In this document: positions 37,023 through 48,735 of the stretch, in pieces
Layout of the letters: each line of letters starts with the position of its first letter
How positions within the stretch are numbered: the stretch's first letter is position 1
Assembly (NCBI GenBank): GCA_903813345.2
Contig: CAIIXF020000002.1
Span: 17,992,813 to 18,056,812 of the forward strand
Reading direction: 5' to 3'
Length of the DNA: 64,000 nucleotides
From: Owenia fusiformis
Lineage: Eukaryota; Annelida; Polychaeta; Sabellida; Oweniidae
Notes under the pieces: model-generated
Seen by the model: the letters and a program-made list of their open reading frames with translations, nothing else
Database searches by the model: none
Told to the model about the DNA's origin: nothing
Made by a program: the position numbers and the translations under genes

Positions 37023-40000
37023 TAAAAATATATACATAAACGTCTCACAATATATCAAACTAGTCGCTGCTACCAGTGCGATGTACAGTACAGCTGGTCC
37101 GAAAATTGACATTCCGTACAAAGCCCAAAGTAAATCAGACTTGTATGACAAATAAGATACTCAATATCTCACGAATAGAATGACCAATCAACAAGTCCTC
37201 GGTAGGATAAATGTAAAAATGTATCCTGAAACATCTCACTAAATAACAAATATTATGCTGCCCCCAGCGTTACGTACGACTGGTCCGAATATTGACATTT
37301 CCTCCAGAGCACAAACTGCATCATAGATTTAAGACGAATTAGATATAAAATATATCACGAACAGGAACACCATTCATTAAATCCATTCAAGAGCATACTC
37401 CAAAATATATACTTAAACGTCTCATAAAATTGCAAAGGACTGGCATGTACCAGTTTGACGTACGACTGGTCGGAAAATTGACATTTCGTCAAGAGCGCAA
37501 ATTGCATAAGCGATTTAAGATGAATTGGATATTATATATCCCCCTAACTGAGAAGTCAATCGATACATCCCTAGTTTGGCAAACGTGAAAATATATACAT
37601 AAACGTCTCACAATATATCAAACTAGTCGATGCTACCAGTTCGATGAACAGCTGGTCCGAAAATTGACATAGCCCAAAGTAAATCAGACTTGTATGACAA
37701 ACTAGATACTAGTACTCAATATCTCACGAATAGAATGACCAATCAACAAGTCCTCGATAGGGCAAACGTGAAAATGTATTCTGAAACATCTCACTAAATA
37801 ACAAATATCGTGCTGCCACCAGCGTTACGTACGACTGGTCCGAAAATTGACATTTCCTCCAGAGCACAAACTGCATCATAGATTTAAGACAAATTAGATA
37901 TAAAATATATCACGAATGGGAACATCATTCATTAAATCCATTCAAGAGCATACTCCAAAATATATCCTTAAACGTCTCACAAAATTGCAAAGGACTGGCA
38001 TGTACCAGTGTGACGTACGACTGGTCGGAAAATTGACATTTCGTCAAGAGCGCAAATTGCATAAGCGATTTAAGACGAATTGTATATTATATATCCCCCT
38101 AACAGAGAAGTCAATCGATACATCCCTCCTTTGGCAAACGTAAAAATATATACATAAACGTCTCACAATATATCAAACAAGTCGCTGCTACCAGTGCGAT
38201 GTACAGTTGGTCCGAAAATTGACATTCTGTACATAGCCAAAAGTAAATCAGACTTGTATGACAAATTAGATACTCAATATCTCACGAATAGAATGACCAA
38301 TCAACAAGTCCTCAGTAGGGCAATTGTAAAAATGTATCCTGAAACATCTCATTAAATAACAAATATCATGCTGCCACCAGCGTTACGTACGACTGGTCCG
38401 AAAATTGACATTTCCTCCAGAGCACAAACTGCATCATAGATTTAAGACGAATTAGATATAAAATATATCACGAACGGGAACATCATTCATTAAATCCATT
38501 CAAGAGCATACTCCAAAAGATATACTTAAACGTCTCACAAAATTGCAAAGGACTGGCATGTACCAGTGTGACGTACGACTGGTCGGAAAATTGACATTTC
38601 GTCTAGAGCACAAATTGCATAAGCGATTTAAGACGAATTGGATATTATATATCCCCCTAACAGAGAAATCAATCGATACATCCCTCCTTTGGCAAACGTA
38701 AAAATATATACATAAACGTCTCACAATATATCAAACTAGTCGCTGCTACCAGTGCGATGTACAGCTGGTCCGAAAATTGACATTCCGTACATAGCCCAAA
38801 GTAAATCAGACTTGCATGACAAATTAGATACTCAATATCTCACGAATAGAATGACCAATCAACAAGTCCTCAGTAGGGCAAATGTAAAAATGTATCCTGA
38901 AACATCTCACTAAATAACAAATATTATGCTGCCACCAGCAATACGTACGACTGGTCCAAAAATTGACATTTCCTCCAGAGCACAAACTGCATCATAGATT
39001 TAAGACGAATAACATATAAAATATATCACGAACGGGAACATCATTCATTAAATCAATTAAAGAGCATGCTCCAAAATATATACTTAAACGTCTCACAGAA
39101 TTGCAAAGGACTGGCATGTACCAGTGTGACGTACGACTGGTCGGAAAATTGACATAGCCCAAAGTAAATCAGACTTGTATGACAAATAAGATACTCAATA
39201 TCTCACGAATAGAATGTCCAATCAACAAGTCCTCGGTAGAATAAATGTAAAAATGTATCCTGAAACATCTCACTAAATAACAAATATCATGCTGCCCCCA
39301 CCGTTACGTACGGCTGGTCCGAATATTGACATTTCCTCCAGAGCACAAACTGCATCATAGATTTAAGACGAATAGATATAAAATATATCACGAACGGGAA
39401 CATCATTCATTAAATCCATTCAAGAGCATACTCCAAAATATATACTTAAACGTCTCACAAAATTGCAAAGGACTGGCATGTACCAGTTTGACGTACGACT
39501 GGTCGGAAAATTGACATTTCGTCAAGAGCGCAAATTGCATCAGCGAATTAAGACGAAGTGGATATTATATATCCCCCAAACAGAGAAGTCAATCGATACA
39601 TCCCTCCTTTGGCAAACGTAAAAAATATATACATAAACGTCTCACAATATATCAAACTAGTCGCTGCTACCAGTGCGATGTACAGCTGGTCCGAAAATTG
39701 ACATTCCGTACATAGCCCAAAGTAAATCAGACTTGTATGACAATTAGATACTCAATATCTCACGAATAGAATGACCAATCAACATGTCCTCGGTAGGGCA
39801 AATGTAAAAATGTATCCTAAAACATCTCACTAAATAACAAATATCATGCTGCCACCAGCGTTACGTACGACTGGTCCGAAAATTGACATTTCCTCCAGAG
39901 CACAAACTGCATCATAGATTTAAGACGAATTAAATATAAAATATCTCACGAACGGGAACATCATTCAATAAATCCATTCAAGAGCATACTCCAAAATATA

Positions 40001-42645
40001 AACTTAAACGTCTCACAAAATTGCAAAGGACTTGCGTGTACCAGTGTGACGTACGACTGGTCGGAAAATTGACATTTCGTCAAGAGCGCAAATTGTATAA
40101 GCGATTTAAGACGAATTGGATATTATATATCCCCCTAAAAGATAAGTCAATCGATACATCCCTCCTTTGGCAAACGTAAAAATATATACTTAAACGTTTC
40201 ACAATATATCAAACTAGTCGTTGCTACCAGTGCGATGTACAGCTGGTCCGAAAATTGACATTCCGTACATAGCCCAAAGTAAATCAGACTTGTATGACAA
40301 ATTAGATACTCAATATCTCACGAATAGAATGACCAATCAACAAGTCCTTGGTAGGGCAAATGTAAATATTGTCTCATGAAACATCTCACTAAATAACAAA
40401 TATCATGCTGCCACCAGCGTTACGTACGACTGGTCCGAAAATTGACATTTCCTCCAGAACACAAACTGCATCATAGATTTAAGACGAATTAGATATAAAA
40501 TATATCACGAACGGGAACATCGTTCATTAAATACATTCAAGAGCATACTCCAAAATATATACTTAAACGTCTCACAAAATTGCAAAGGACTGACATGTAC
40601 CAGTGTGACGTACGACTGGTCGGAAAATTGACATTTCGTCAAGAGCGCAAATTGCATAAGCGATTTAAGACGAATTGGATATTATATATGCTCCTAACAG
40701 AGAAGTCAATCGATACATCCCTCCTTTGGCAAACGTAAAAATATATACATAAACGTCTCACAATATACCAAACTAGTCGCTCCTACCAGTGCGATGTACA
40801 GCTAGTCCGAAAATTGACATTCCATACATAGCCCAAAGTAAATCAGACTTGTATGACAAATTAGATACTAAATATCTCACGAATAGAAAGACCAATCAAC
40901 AAGTCCTCGGTAGGGCAAATGTAGAAATGTATCCTTAAACATTTCACTAAATAACAAATATCATGCTGCCACCAGCGGTACGTACGACTGGTCCGACAAT
41001 TGACATTTCCTCCAGAGCACAAACTGCATCATAGATTTAAGACGAATAAGTTATAAAATATATCGAGAACGGGAACATCATTCATTAAATCCATTCAAGA
41101 GCATACTCCAAAATATATACATAAACGTCTCACAAAATTGCAACGGACTGGCATGTACCAGTGTGACGTACGACTGGTCGGAAAATTGACATTTCGTCAA
41201 GAGCGCAGATTGCATAAGCGATTTAAGACGAATTGGATATTATATATCCCCCTAACAGAGAAGTCAATCGATGTATCCCTCCTTTGGCAAACGTAAAAAT
41301 ATATACACAAACGTCTCACTATGTATCAAACTAGTCGCTGCTACAAGTGCGATGTACAGCTGGTCCGAAAATTGACATTCCGTACATAGCCCAAAGTAAA
41401 TCAGACTTGTATGACAAATAAGATACTCAATATCTCACGAATAGAAGTACCAATCAACAAGTCCTCGGTAGGGCAAATGTAAAAATGTATCCTGGAACAT
41501 TTGTCTAAATAACAAATATCATGCTGCCACCAGCGTTACGTACGACTGGTCTGAAAATTGACATTTCCTCCAGAGCACAAACTGCATCATAGATTTAAGA
41601 CGAATTAGATATAAAATATATCACGAACAGGAACAACATACCAGTGTGACGTGCGACTGGTCGGAAAATTGACATTTTGTCAAGAGCGCAAATTGCATAA
41701 GCGATTTAAGACGAATTGGATATTTTATATCCCCCTAACAGAGAAGTCAATCGATACATCCCTCCTTTGGCAAACGTAAAAATATATACATAAACGTCTC
41801 ACAATATATCAAACTAGTCGCTGCTACAAGTGCGATGTACAGCTGGTCCGAAAATTGACATTCCGTACATAGCCCAAAGTAAATCAGACTTGTATGACAA
41901 ATTAGATACTCAATATCTCACGGATAGAATGACCAATCAACAAGTCCTCGGTAGGGCAAATGTAAAAATGTATCTTGAAACATCTCACTAAATAACAAAC
42001 ATCATGCTGCCACCAGCGTTACGTACGACTGGTCCGAAAATTGACATTTCCTCCAGAGCACAAACTGCATCATAGATTTAAGACGAATTAGATAAAAAAA
42101 ATATATCACGAAAGGGAACATCATTCATTAAATCCATTTAAGAGCATACTCCAAAATATATACTTAAACGTCTCACAAAATTGCAGATAAAAATATATAC
42201 ATAAACGTCTCACAATATATCAAACTAGTCGCTGCTACAAGTGCGATGTACAGCTGGTCCGAAAATTGACATTCCGTACATCGCCCAAAGTAAATCAGAC
42301 TTGTATGACAAATTAGATACTCAATATCTCACGGATAGAATGACCAATCAACAAGTCCTCGGTAGGGCAAATGTAAAAATGTATCCTGAAACATCTCACT
42401 AAATAACAAATATCATGCTGCCACCAGCGTAACGTACGACTGGTCCGAAAATTGACATTTCCTCCTGAGCACAAACTGCATCATAGATTTAAGACGAATT
42501 AGATATAAAATATATCACGAACGGGAACATCATTCATTGAATTTATTCAAGAGCATACTCCAAAATATGTACTTAAACGTCTCACAAAATTGCAAAGGAC
42601 TGGCATGTACCAGTGTGACGTACGACTGCTCGGAAAATTGACATT
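37023..42645 (+). repeat. Satellite array segment 9 and right edge of the array
   Basis: About ten trimer units with frequent rearrangements. The 10-base deletion after the box recurs at about 37668. At about 39150 monomer A is lost (GGTCGGAAAATTGACATAGCCC joins the A box to monomer B). At about 41635 roughly 100 bp of monomer C is lost, and at about 42186 roughly 150 bp. 37916–38143 resembles 33874–34101. The array stops at 42645 immediately after GGAAAATTGACATT. Confidence 0.93.
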
Positions 42646-43129
42646 GAGGTTCGGAAAGATGTTTCATTTCACTCTGGAAACATGATGCCAAGAAAAATCA
42701 AGTGTTTGATGTGTTTTCTAAAACAATAAAGATGAAAGTATATATATATTTTTCAAATTGTATTGTTACCATCCAAAAGATGACCATTAATTTGACGATG
42801 TATAAAATTTTCAGAATGTTTTGATGTCTGGTTTAAGAGAAACGCGTGTTCAAAAAGTTCACCATATCGAATCCACTCCTTTCATACAAATTAGGTGGGA
42901 GTGAGCATGCCTATAAAATTTTGTCCATTACTTTTGAATCACCCGTATGCTGAATCAAAAGACCACGTTAGCACTTGCCATTCATTTTAAAACCATTATC
43001 TAAATCAGTTGTAATCGTGGCATCTTGAGGAAAATAAAGTATAGTTTTGAGACAATTGTTTGGCTGAAGACAATAACAAAGCCATAGAATATATTTAGAC
43101 ATATACACACATTGTGTAGATGTACCATA
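42646..43129. other. Array-flanking low-copy sequence
   Basis: AT-rich DNA with no convincing ORF. ATTACTTTTGAATCACCCGTA near 42930 resembles a decayed terminus of the transposon family whose opposite end is at 43130. I see nothing else here. Confidence 0.4.
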
Positions 43130-43155
43130 CAGGGTGCTCCAAAAGTAACAGTCCT
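43130..43155 (+). mobile_element. Isolated mariner-like transposon terminus
   Basis: CAGGGTGCTCCAAAAGTAAC resembles Tc1/mariner-type ends. A similar end (CAGGGTGTTCCAAAAGTAAC) is at 58873. No matching opposite end could be paired in this orientation, so this is a relic. Confidence 0.4.
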
Positions 43156-43970
43156 AATCTGAATAAATTAGCAATACTATTTTCATGAAATGCGTTTTAT
43201 ATATAAATGTACAGTATACACATTTTATATAAAATTTGTTTTCTATTTTTCTGATTATAAACAATCCATCAGTCTTAAGGATTACTTTTAAACATTTAAA
43301 CAGTAGACCTACAATGAAATACTCAGAGGGGGTACAAAATAAAAAGTGTTTATTAGTGTACAATGCTGCGGAATATTCAATCCGATGTACATGTATTTCC
43401 TATTCTCCACCCTTGATCAAACTGAATAAAAAAATGAACAGGTGTAGTTTTCTGTGATTGTATTAATCAAAAGATGTCACCTTTGATACTCCTTGATGCC
43501 CTTCCCTGTGGGTATTACAATGTTATGTCCATCAAGCCCACGCTTCCTTTCTACCAAGCATCTGTAGCATGGGAGGGGGGTCCGTGTTTTCACCAGTCTG
43601 AACCCTTTTCAAGTGATTTTGGCCATTTTTGTGAACCCCCTAGAATTTTGTATATCTTAGATGTGCATTTTCTGAAGCTTACCTGGATCAAGGGCACAAC
43701 TTACACTAACCAATTTCGTGTGTGTGTGTGGGGGGGTCTCCTGCGAGCCCCTAGATATCTCCTAAAAAAATGTGGACCAATCTTTTTTGCTTTCTTGAAG
43801 AATTTGTTTCCATTTCAAGGTAGAAGGTAACATTTGGTGACATAATTTCTTATTATGAACATTCAAAATTGACAAGACTAGAAGCTATTAACAGGCAACT
43901 AGGTAACCGAATGATCCGTTTGTTGTATTAAATTGGAGAGTTCAATTTTATGTATGGTTTGTGTTTAATT
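43156..43970. other. Intergenic sequence
   Basis: A 118-codon plus-strand ORF (43474–43830) has no domain I recognise and low-complexity C-terminal content; I do not call it a gene. There is a (GT)n/G7 tract at about 43720–43735. Confidence 0.4.
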
Positions 43971-43972
43971 AG

Positions 43973-44168
43973 CGTGTCAAATAAGCCTAAAAATTCGATT
44001 TTTTAAAATACGTAAGTCATATATTTTGATCCCAGAATCGCTCAGAATGCACCGGAATTGCCCAGAACGCGCCAAATAAGCCTAAAAATTCAACTTTTTT
44101 AAAAACGTAAATCATATATTTCTTTATCCTAGAATTGCTCAAAACGCAAGCGCGGAAATGTTTGGGTC
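43973..44168 (+). repeat. Two-copy ~98-bp tandem repeat
   Basis: The phrase CAAATAAGCCTAAAAATTC occurs at about 43978 and 44075, followed in both by TTTTTT, ACGTAA(G/A)TCATATAT and (A)GAAT(C/T)GCTCA. Two diverged copies are present. Confidence 0.7.
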
Positions 44169-44187
44169 CAATTCCTTGTTTCTAATT

Positions 44188-44265
44188 AGGGGGAGATGGG
44201 AGGAGTAGATAGGAGGTGATAGGAGGGGGAGATAGGAGTGGAGATAGGAGGCAGTTGGGTGGACA
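44188..44265 (+). repeat. G-rich minisatellite (GGGAGATAGGAG-like)
   Basis: A purine-only stretch of roughly 75 bp built from GGAGATAGGAG, GGAGTAGATAGG and GGAGGGGGAGATAGG variants. G-runs of 3–5 could form a G-quadruplex on the plus strand (inference). Confidence 0.6.
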
Positions 44266-45300
44266 ATTTGTAACAACCATTAGGGGGTCTTCCATCTTAT
44301 TTGTTGTATGTCATTATGTTACAAATTGAAACAAAAAGCAATTACTAGTTAACAATACAAAAGGAATAGGGATGTCCGGACACGCTGTAAGACGAGCCAG
44401 TAATCAGTGAGAGACATTCGGGATCTGTATCAAATGGTTGCACTTTCGTAATAATCTACAAACTGGTGAATTTGTCATAATAACTCCTTCTTTATTTCAT
44501 ATCTAAGTTACTTGCCATTTCATAATGTAATTATTTAAACTAAGTAACAATCGTAAAATCGGTCAAGTATTGTATACACGCCTAACTATGGACAACGTAC
44601 AGTGACAAAATATACCGTTGTACATTTTCGATTTTCTTGTGTGCGCGTGACAGAAATACCAGTGCTCAAGCAGGTAATAACAGTCCTTATTAATCCCTTA
44701 GCTTGATGATGGCGTATCCGTTCATTGCCCCTATTTGAAACCCCCCAAAAATTAAATGTTAAGATAAAAAACAATTTATGAATCAATTAAATGAAACATT
44801 GACGTCAGATAAGTTTATATAAAACGCAACATGAAATATTTCAAACATTCAATCGGGTATAATGACATTCATTCATTTTTGAAGAACATTGACCTGAAAA
44901 AGGTCAGGCAAGTCAATGACTCTTGCAAATCAACTTCAAGATTTAATTAAATTGCGTGCTAAGTGTCAAAATTCTCAATGAGAAATAAGAAATGTTTTAA
45001 AAGTTATGTATTAACCATGAATTATATCAAAGAATATAGGTTTAGAATTTTTCTGACGTACGTCAATTTTTAATAATAATTGAAATTATTGAGTCAGATA
45101 TGGCACTGGTGCTCCAAAGTTTCAATAGAGGGAGGAGGGTTAAGACTTTCCCATGCTCGTACAATGGTCAAAATGTGAAAACGCGCCTAATATTTCATAC
45201 TGGGCTCAGAATACTCTAAAATACATTATAATTTCCAAAACTGTGCACCATTTTATAGGATGTTAAGTAAAATTGTCAAATAAACAAATGTCGACATACT
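44266..45300. other. Intergenic sequence
   Basis: AT-rich; a 66-codon minus-strand ORF at 44586–44786 shows no recognisable domain. No gene or RNA seen. Confidence 0.4.
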
Positions 45301-45307
45301 GTAAGAC

Positions 45308-45475
45308 TATAGGAATATCCTATATGGTTTTGATAAAAACATCATTTATATCCATGAATAGATATTGATATCTTCATGTGTGAGCGCAGTGAATGAGTGA
45401 AGACATTGATATCCATGAGTGGATATAATTCATATTTTTGAAAAACCATAGGATTGCCCGTTTATCCCATGGAAA
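45308..45475. repeat. Fold-back repeat relic
   Basis: AATATCCTATATGGTTTT at about 45313 pairs with AAAACCATAGGAT near 45440, and the inner TATATCCATGAATAGATATTGATATCTTC pairs with GACATTGATATCCATGAGTGGATATA. A trailing GTTTATCCCATG resembles the inner terminus of the element at 36479–37022, so the two may be related. Confidence 0.6.
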
Positions 45476-45520
45476 AGCATCATCAGCAAAAAAAATTTTG
45501 AAAAAAAATATTAAAAAAAA

Positions 45521-45688
45521 CTCCGAGTTATAATTTCTACGGCGACCCTGCGGCCTGTAAAAAACTGGATACGCCGTACGGAGGCCGCAAGGCGAGCGTA
45601 GTTTTTCTACGCTCGCCGCAGAAATACACTGATTTAATTGATCTGCGGTCGACGCACGGCCTCCGTGCGACAAATGTGACTGGAGTGT
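45521..45688. mobile_element. Half copy of a MITE also found complete at 61941–62435
   Basis: About 168 bp from CTCCGAGTTATAATTT to AAATGTGACTGGAGTGT, very similar to 62267–62434. It includes the hairpin GGCGAGCGTAGTTTTTCTACGCTCGCC. Only the right part of the complete element is present. Confidence 0.75.
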
Positions 45689-45922
45689 AAAGGCCCCCTT
45701 ACATATGAACGAATCCACTAAACGCAGTCTTGCGAATAGGAATTGAGAAATATATAGGAATTCGTAAAATACGTTGTACATCGTTGGGGTGTTCGTATGT
45801 GTAAGTACCTCTTCGGAGGCTTTGCAAAAATGCGCTTCAGTTCCCATGTTTACGTTCCCAAACGCCAGAATTGGCTTCGCAAGACTCCGTTTGGTGGATT
45901 CGTTCATATGTGAAGGGCTTTA
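45689..45922. mobile_element. ~234-bp MITE with ~45-bp terminal inverted repeats
   Basis: The left end AAAGGCCCCCTTACATATGAACGAATCC… and the right end GGATTCGTTCATATGTGAAGGGCTTT are imperfect reverse complements. The match extends inward through CACTAAACGCAGTCTTGCGAA. A 177-codon minus-strand ORF (45374–45907) crosses this and the neighbouring repeat and is most likely fortuitous. Confidence 0.75.
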
Positions 45923-46948
45923 ATCTATAATATAATTGATATAAACATACTCGTACTTAATTATCAAGTGTGATAAAAAGTTCGTTCAGAAAAAAAATTA
46001 AACGTATGTCATAAAAATGTCCCTTATCAGTTATTTGACGTTATTTATGAAATTGGTCTGACCAAATGTCAAACATAAATGTTAATGTCAGATTGTTACT
46101 ATTTTAAGACATCAAAGTATTTTAACATTTTGTGTTATCAATTTAAGTATACATTGCCCCGAAACCCTTTATTATCTATATCGCGTTTACCATGACAACT
46201 TCTTTTTATCTGGCTACATTTGATAGGATGCATGCCAACGTTTAACGCAGGATATTTGGAATGAATCCCTGAAGATCGCGGTTAGCCTTAATGTCATCTG
46301 TATAGACATGTATTTTTCCTTACCAATGCGGGTTCCATTGAGCAGGCCCATCTCTGCACGGGAAGCAAATTTATTTCCTTATATGGAAAAAAATCCCACA
46401 ATGCATTTTGCATGGATTCACATTTTTAACTCTGTCTTCAGCCAATTAAACGTGTGAATTTTTAGACTTGAAATTAATAATACGTTGACACGTAATGGCG
46501 TCAAAATAAATAAGTGAATGCATGTGTACTCTATACAATGGTGACTTAAGATGTGATTATATTTAACTATTATGTGTCACGATTACAATGCAATATTCAT
46601 TTTTTGCTATTGATTTTTGCTACCTGATTTTGAACCTAGAATCAAATAACACAAAATAGTGAGTTTACCAAAATAAATGAAATGTCATCCTCAGAAATGA
46701 TGAAATCTAAACGTGTGTTCCAATTTGTCGTGATTGGAAAGATTTCAGATAGCGCCAACATGCCGCATTGAGCCAAAAGAACACCAGTACCCATGTCACC
46801 ATATGGGGTTTCATTTTACAGTCCCTCAGGGTCATATCAAACAACGGCATTGCTTTCTGCCCAAAGAAAACCAATAGAGGGTCTCAATACTGTCAAAGTG
46901 CTCAAAAGGACCTTGCCCCATTTATCACATGTGGCCTCATGTAAACGC
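45923..46948. other. Intergenic sequence
   Basis: AT-rich with no ORF worth calling, no tRNA and no clear repeat. Confidence 0.4.
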
Positions 46949-47116
46949 CCGGTGTAAAAGAAATTATGGTCCCCCAGGGATTATGGTCCCCTTTCTTAAC
47001 GGCCTTTACTGGCCCTGATTGCGTATAAGATAATGAGGGAAATAGTTGTATTGAGGTCATAAATCAATGGAGAGTAGGACCATAATTTGAGAGGACCTCC
47101 TACCCTTTTACACCGG
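46949..47116. mobile_element. ~168-bp inverted-repeat element
   Basis: Starts CCGGTGTAAAAGAAATTATGG and ends CCATAATTTGAGAGG…CTTTTACACCGG. The 12 terminal bases are perfect inverted repeats and the ATTATGGTCC blocks also pair. No ORF. Confidence 0.7.
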
Positions 47117-48580
47117 AGTCCAATATACTTGGATCAAAACCCCTCCATAAGTTTGCCCTCCCTTATCATATTTGTCATTTTCCAAAACATTGTGATAATT
47201 TAGGAGTAAAATTAGATTCAAACATAATTATGTTTGTGCATAATGCTATTCAATGGAGACATCCGGATTGTGATGTTGGTTCTCGATGGGAGGGGGGGGG
47301 GGTGTTAGACATTGTTTCTTTTCACGTTAGATCATGGTTTTGGGATATGTAGGGTCTACTTTTATATGGCAAGTTTACACTTACAGTTTGCTTTTCTTGT
47401 TGGGTTTCTTTGGTCGAGTTTTTAGTCACCCTTCCCTTTGGCATTTGCGCTTATATATATTTATGAAAGGGAGTGTATATAAGTGGACCTTGCTACACGG
47501 ACTCCCGCAAGGTCATATTGAACGGCAATATTGCACGCAGAACATCATCCACTATATCCCTCGTATAAACTTTTTATTCACTCGAGTTATCACAATGTTC
47601 TAAATTGACTTATATCACGACTGCATGTATTTTACATACAGTAGAACTTACAGGAGACGAAACCTTTACTTGTGAATGGTCTATTAATCACTCGGGAAAC
47701 ATAAAAACGAAGCTGTCATTGTACAGTGTTTACATATAAGTTTACTAAGACTTTTATCACTATCTCTGTTAGTTATGTTGTGGCACTCTACGTGGTAAGT
47801 AAGGTTATGTGTATTTGATGCGAAGGTGACGGCCGTTACATTCGCTTGATACTGACCAGTGATATAGCTTAATATAGATTGCCACCGCCATCTGAAACGC
47901 AGGGCCGATCTGACATCATCCGGATTATCCAAGAAGGGAAGGAATCACGTGGATGATGTCGAGAGTCTTGTGTTCTTAGGATGATCGTTTATTTATTCAA
48001 CTCATTAATGAGTTCCAATTTGTAAATATTTCGGTGATTATTTATGAATTTATTTGTTTCTGCAGATAACCGGTGACAAAGGGCTGTGTGTCAAGTGTAG
48101 GATTTATGCTGTTTGACTTTAACAGTTGAACCATATGCTGTGGTGATAAATTCACACTAAGAGCTTACATTAAAATAACACTGTGACCTTAACATACTTG
48201 CCGTTTGGATATACAACGACTTACACAATTACAGTTTCAACAGCATCGCAGTAGTTTGTCATTCTCTAGAGCTCGGTACTTGGTCTGTTTTGGTATTGAA
48301 ATAGTAGTACCACAATATAAGTGACATTGGCGAAAAAGAGGCGAAACAAGCGATACAGTAGACATGGATGATAACTTCAAACATCTGACCAACAGAATCC
48401 AGGTGTAAAAGTTTCATAACTGTGCGTGATAGGGAGACTGGGAAATCACGTCATCGTTGAAAAAGCGATCGAGTGCATTTGTATTTTCTTTTGAAATCAA
48501 TAGTTTTTTAAGTGAACTCCTTCGGTATTCAAAACTAAGTTATGACGATCGAACATCTTGATATGAATGAAATCGATTAA
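47117..48580. other. Region upstream of the fucosyltransferase gene
   Basis: There is a poly-G tract at about 47290. ORFs of 82–89 codons have no recognisable domains. No exon could be supported; distal regulatory sequence is possible. Confidence 0.4.
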
Positions 48581-48581
48581 A

Positions 48582-48642
48582 ATGCAAATAAGCAAGGGTG
48601 TTTGTCAATGGCTAATGATCGGGTTGTACTACGGTATATAAA
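48582..48642 (+). promoter_or_regulatory. Likely core promoter: octamer site and TATA box
   Basis: TATATAAA at 48635–48642 is a good TATA box, 93 bp upstream of the ATG at 48736. An octamer motif, ATGCAAAT, lies at 48582–48589, about 45 bp further up. If transcription starts about 30 bp below the TATA box, the 5' UTR would be about 65–70 bp without an intron. The start site itself is not proven. Confidence 0.55.
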
Positions 48643-48735
48643 CTTGAAACATATAGCAATCGTTAGTTCTCTGTTGAGACATTGAAGTAACAGAACTTCG
48701 ATTTTATAGAATTTAAGCAGAGAGAAACAAGCAAT

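Noticed and set aside
451-42600. Many 60–95-codon ORFs with the same peptides (for example MYQCDVRLVGKLTFRQE… and MLQSTNCIIDLRR…)
   Set aside because: They recur once per satellite unit, break at every substitution or indel, and have no start context or domain. They are translations of the repeat.
1-42645. CRISPR array
   Set aside because: Repeat units are hundreds of bases long with no unique spacers; the context is eukaryotic.
1-42645. CENP-B box in the satellite
   Set aside because: I looked for the TTCG…A..CGGG pattern in the consensus unit on both strands and did not find it.
42928-43155. Complete mariner-type element between two termini
   Set aside because: The end-like sequences at ~42930 and 43130 face away from each other and cannot bound one element.
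43474-43830. 118-codon plus-strand ORF
   Set aside because: No domain, crosses a GT/G-run tract and lacks supporting context.
45374-45907. 177-codon minus-strand ORF
   Set aside because: It spans two different fold-back repeats and has low-complexity F-rich stretches; no recognisable domain.
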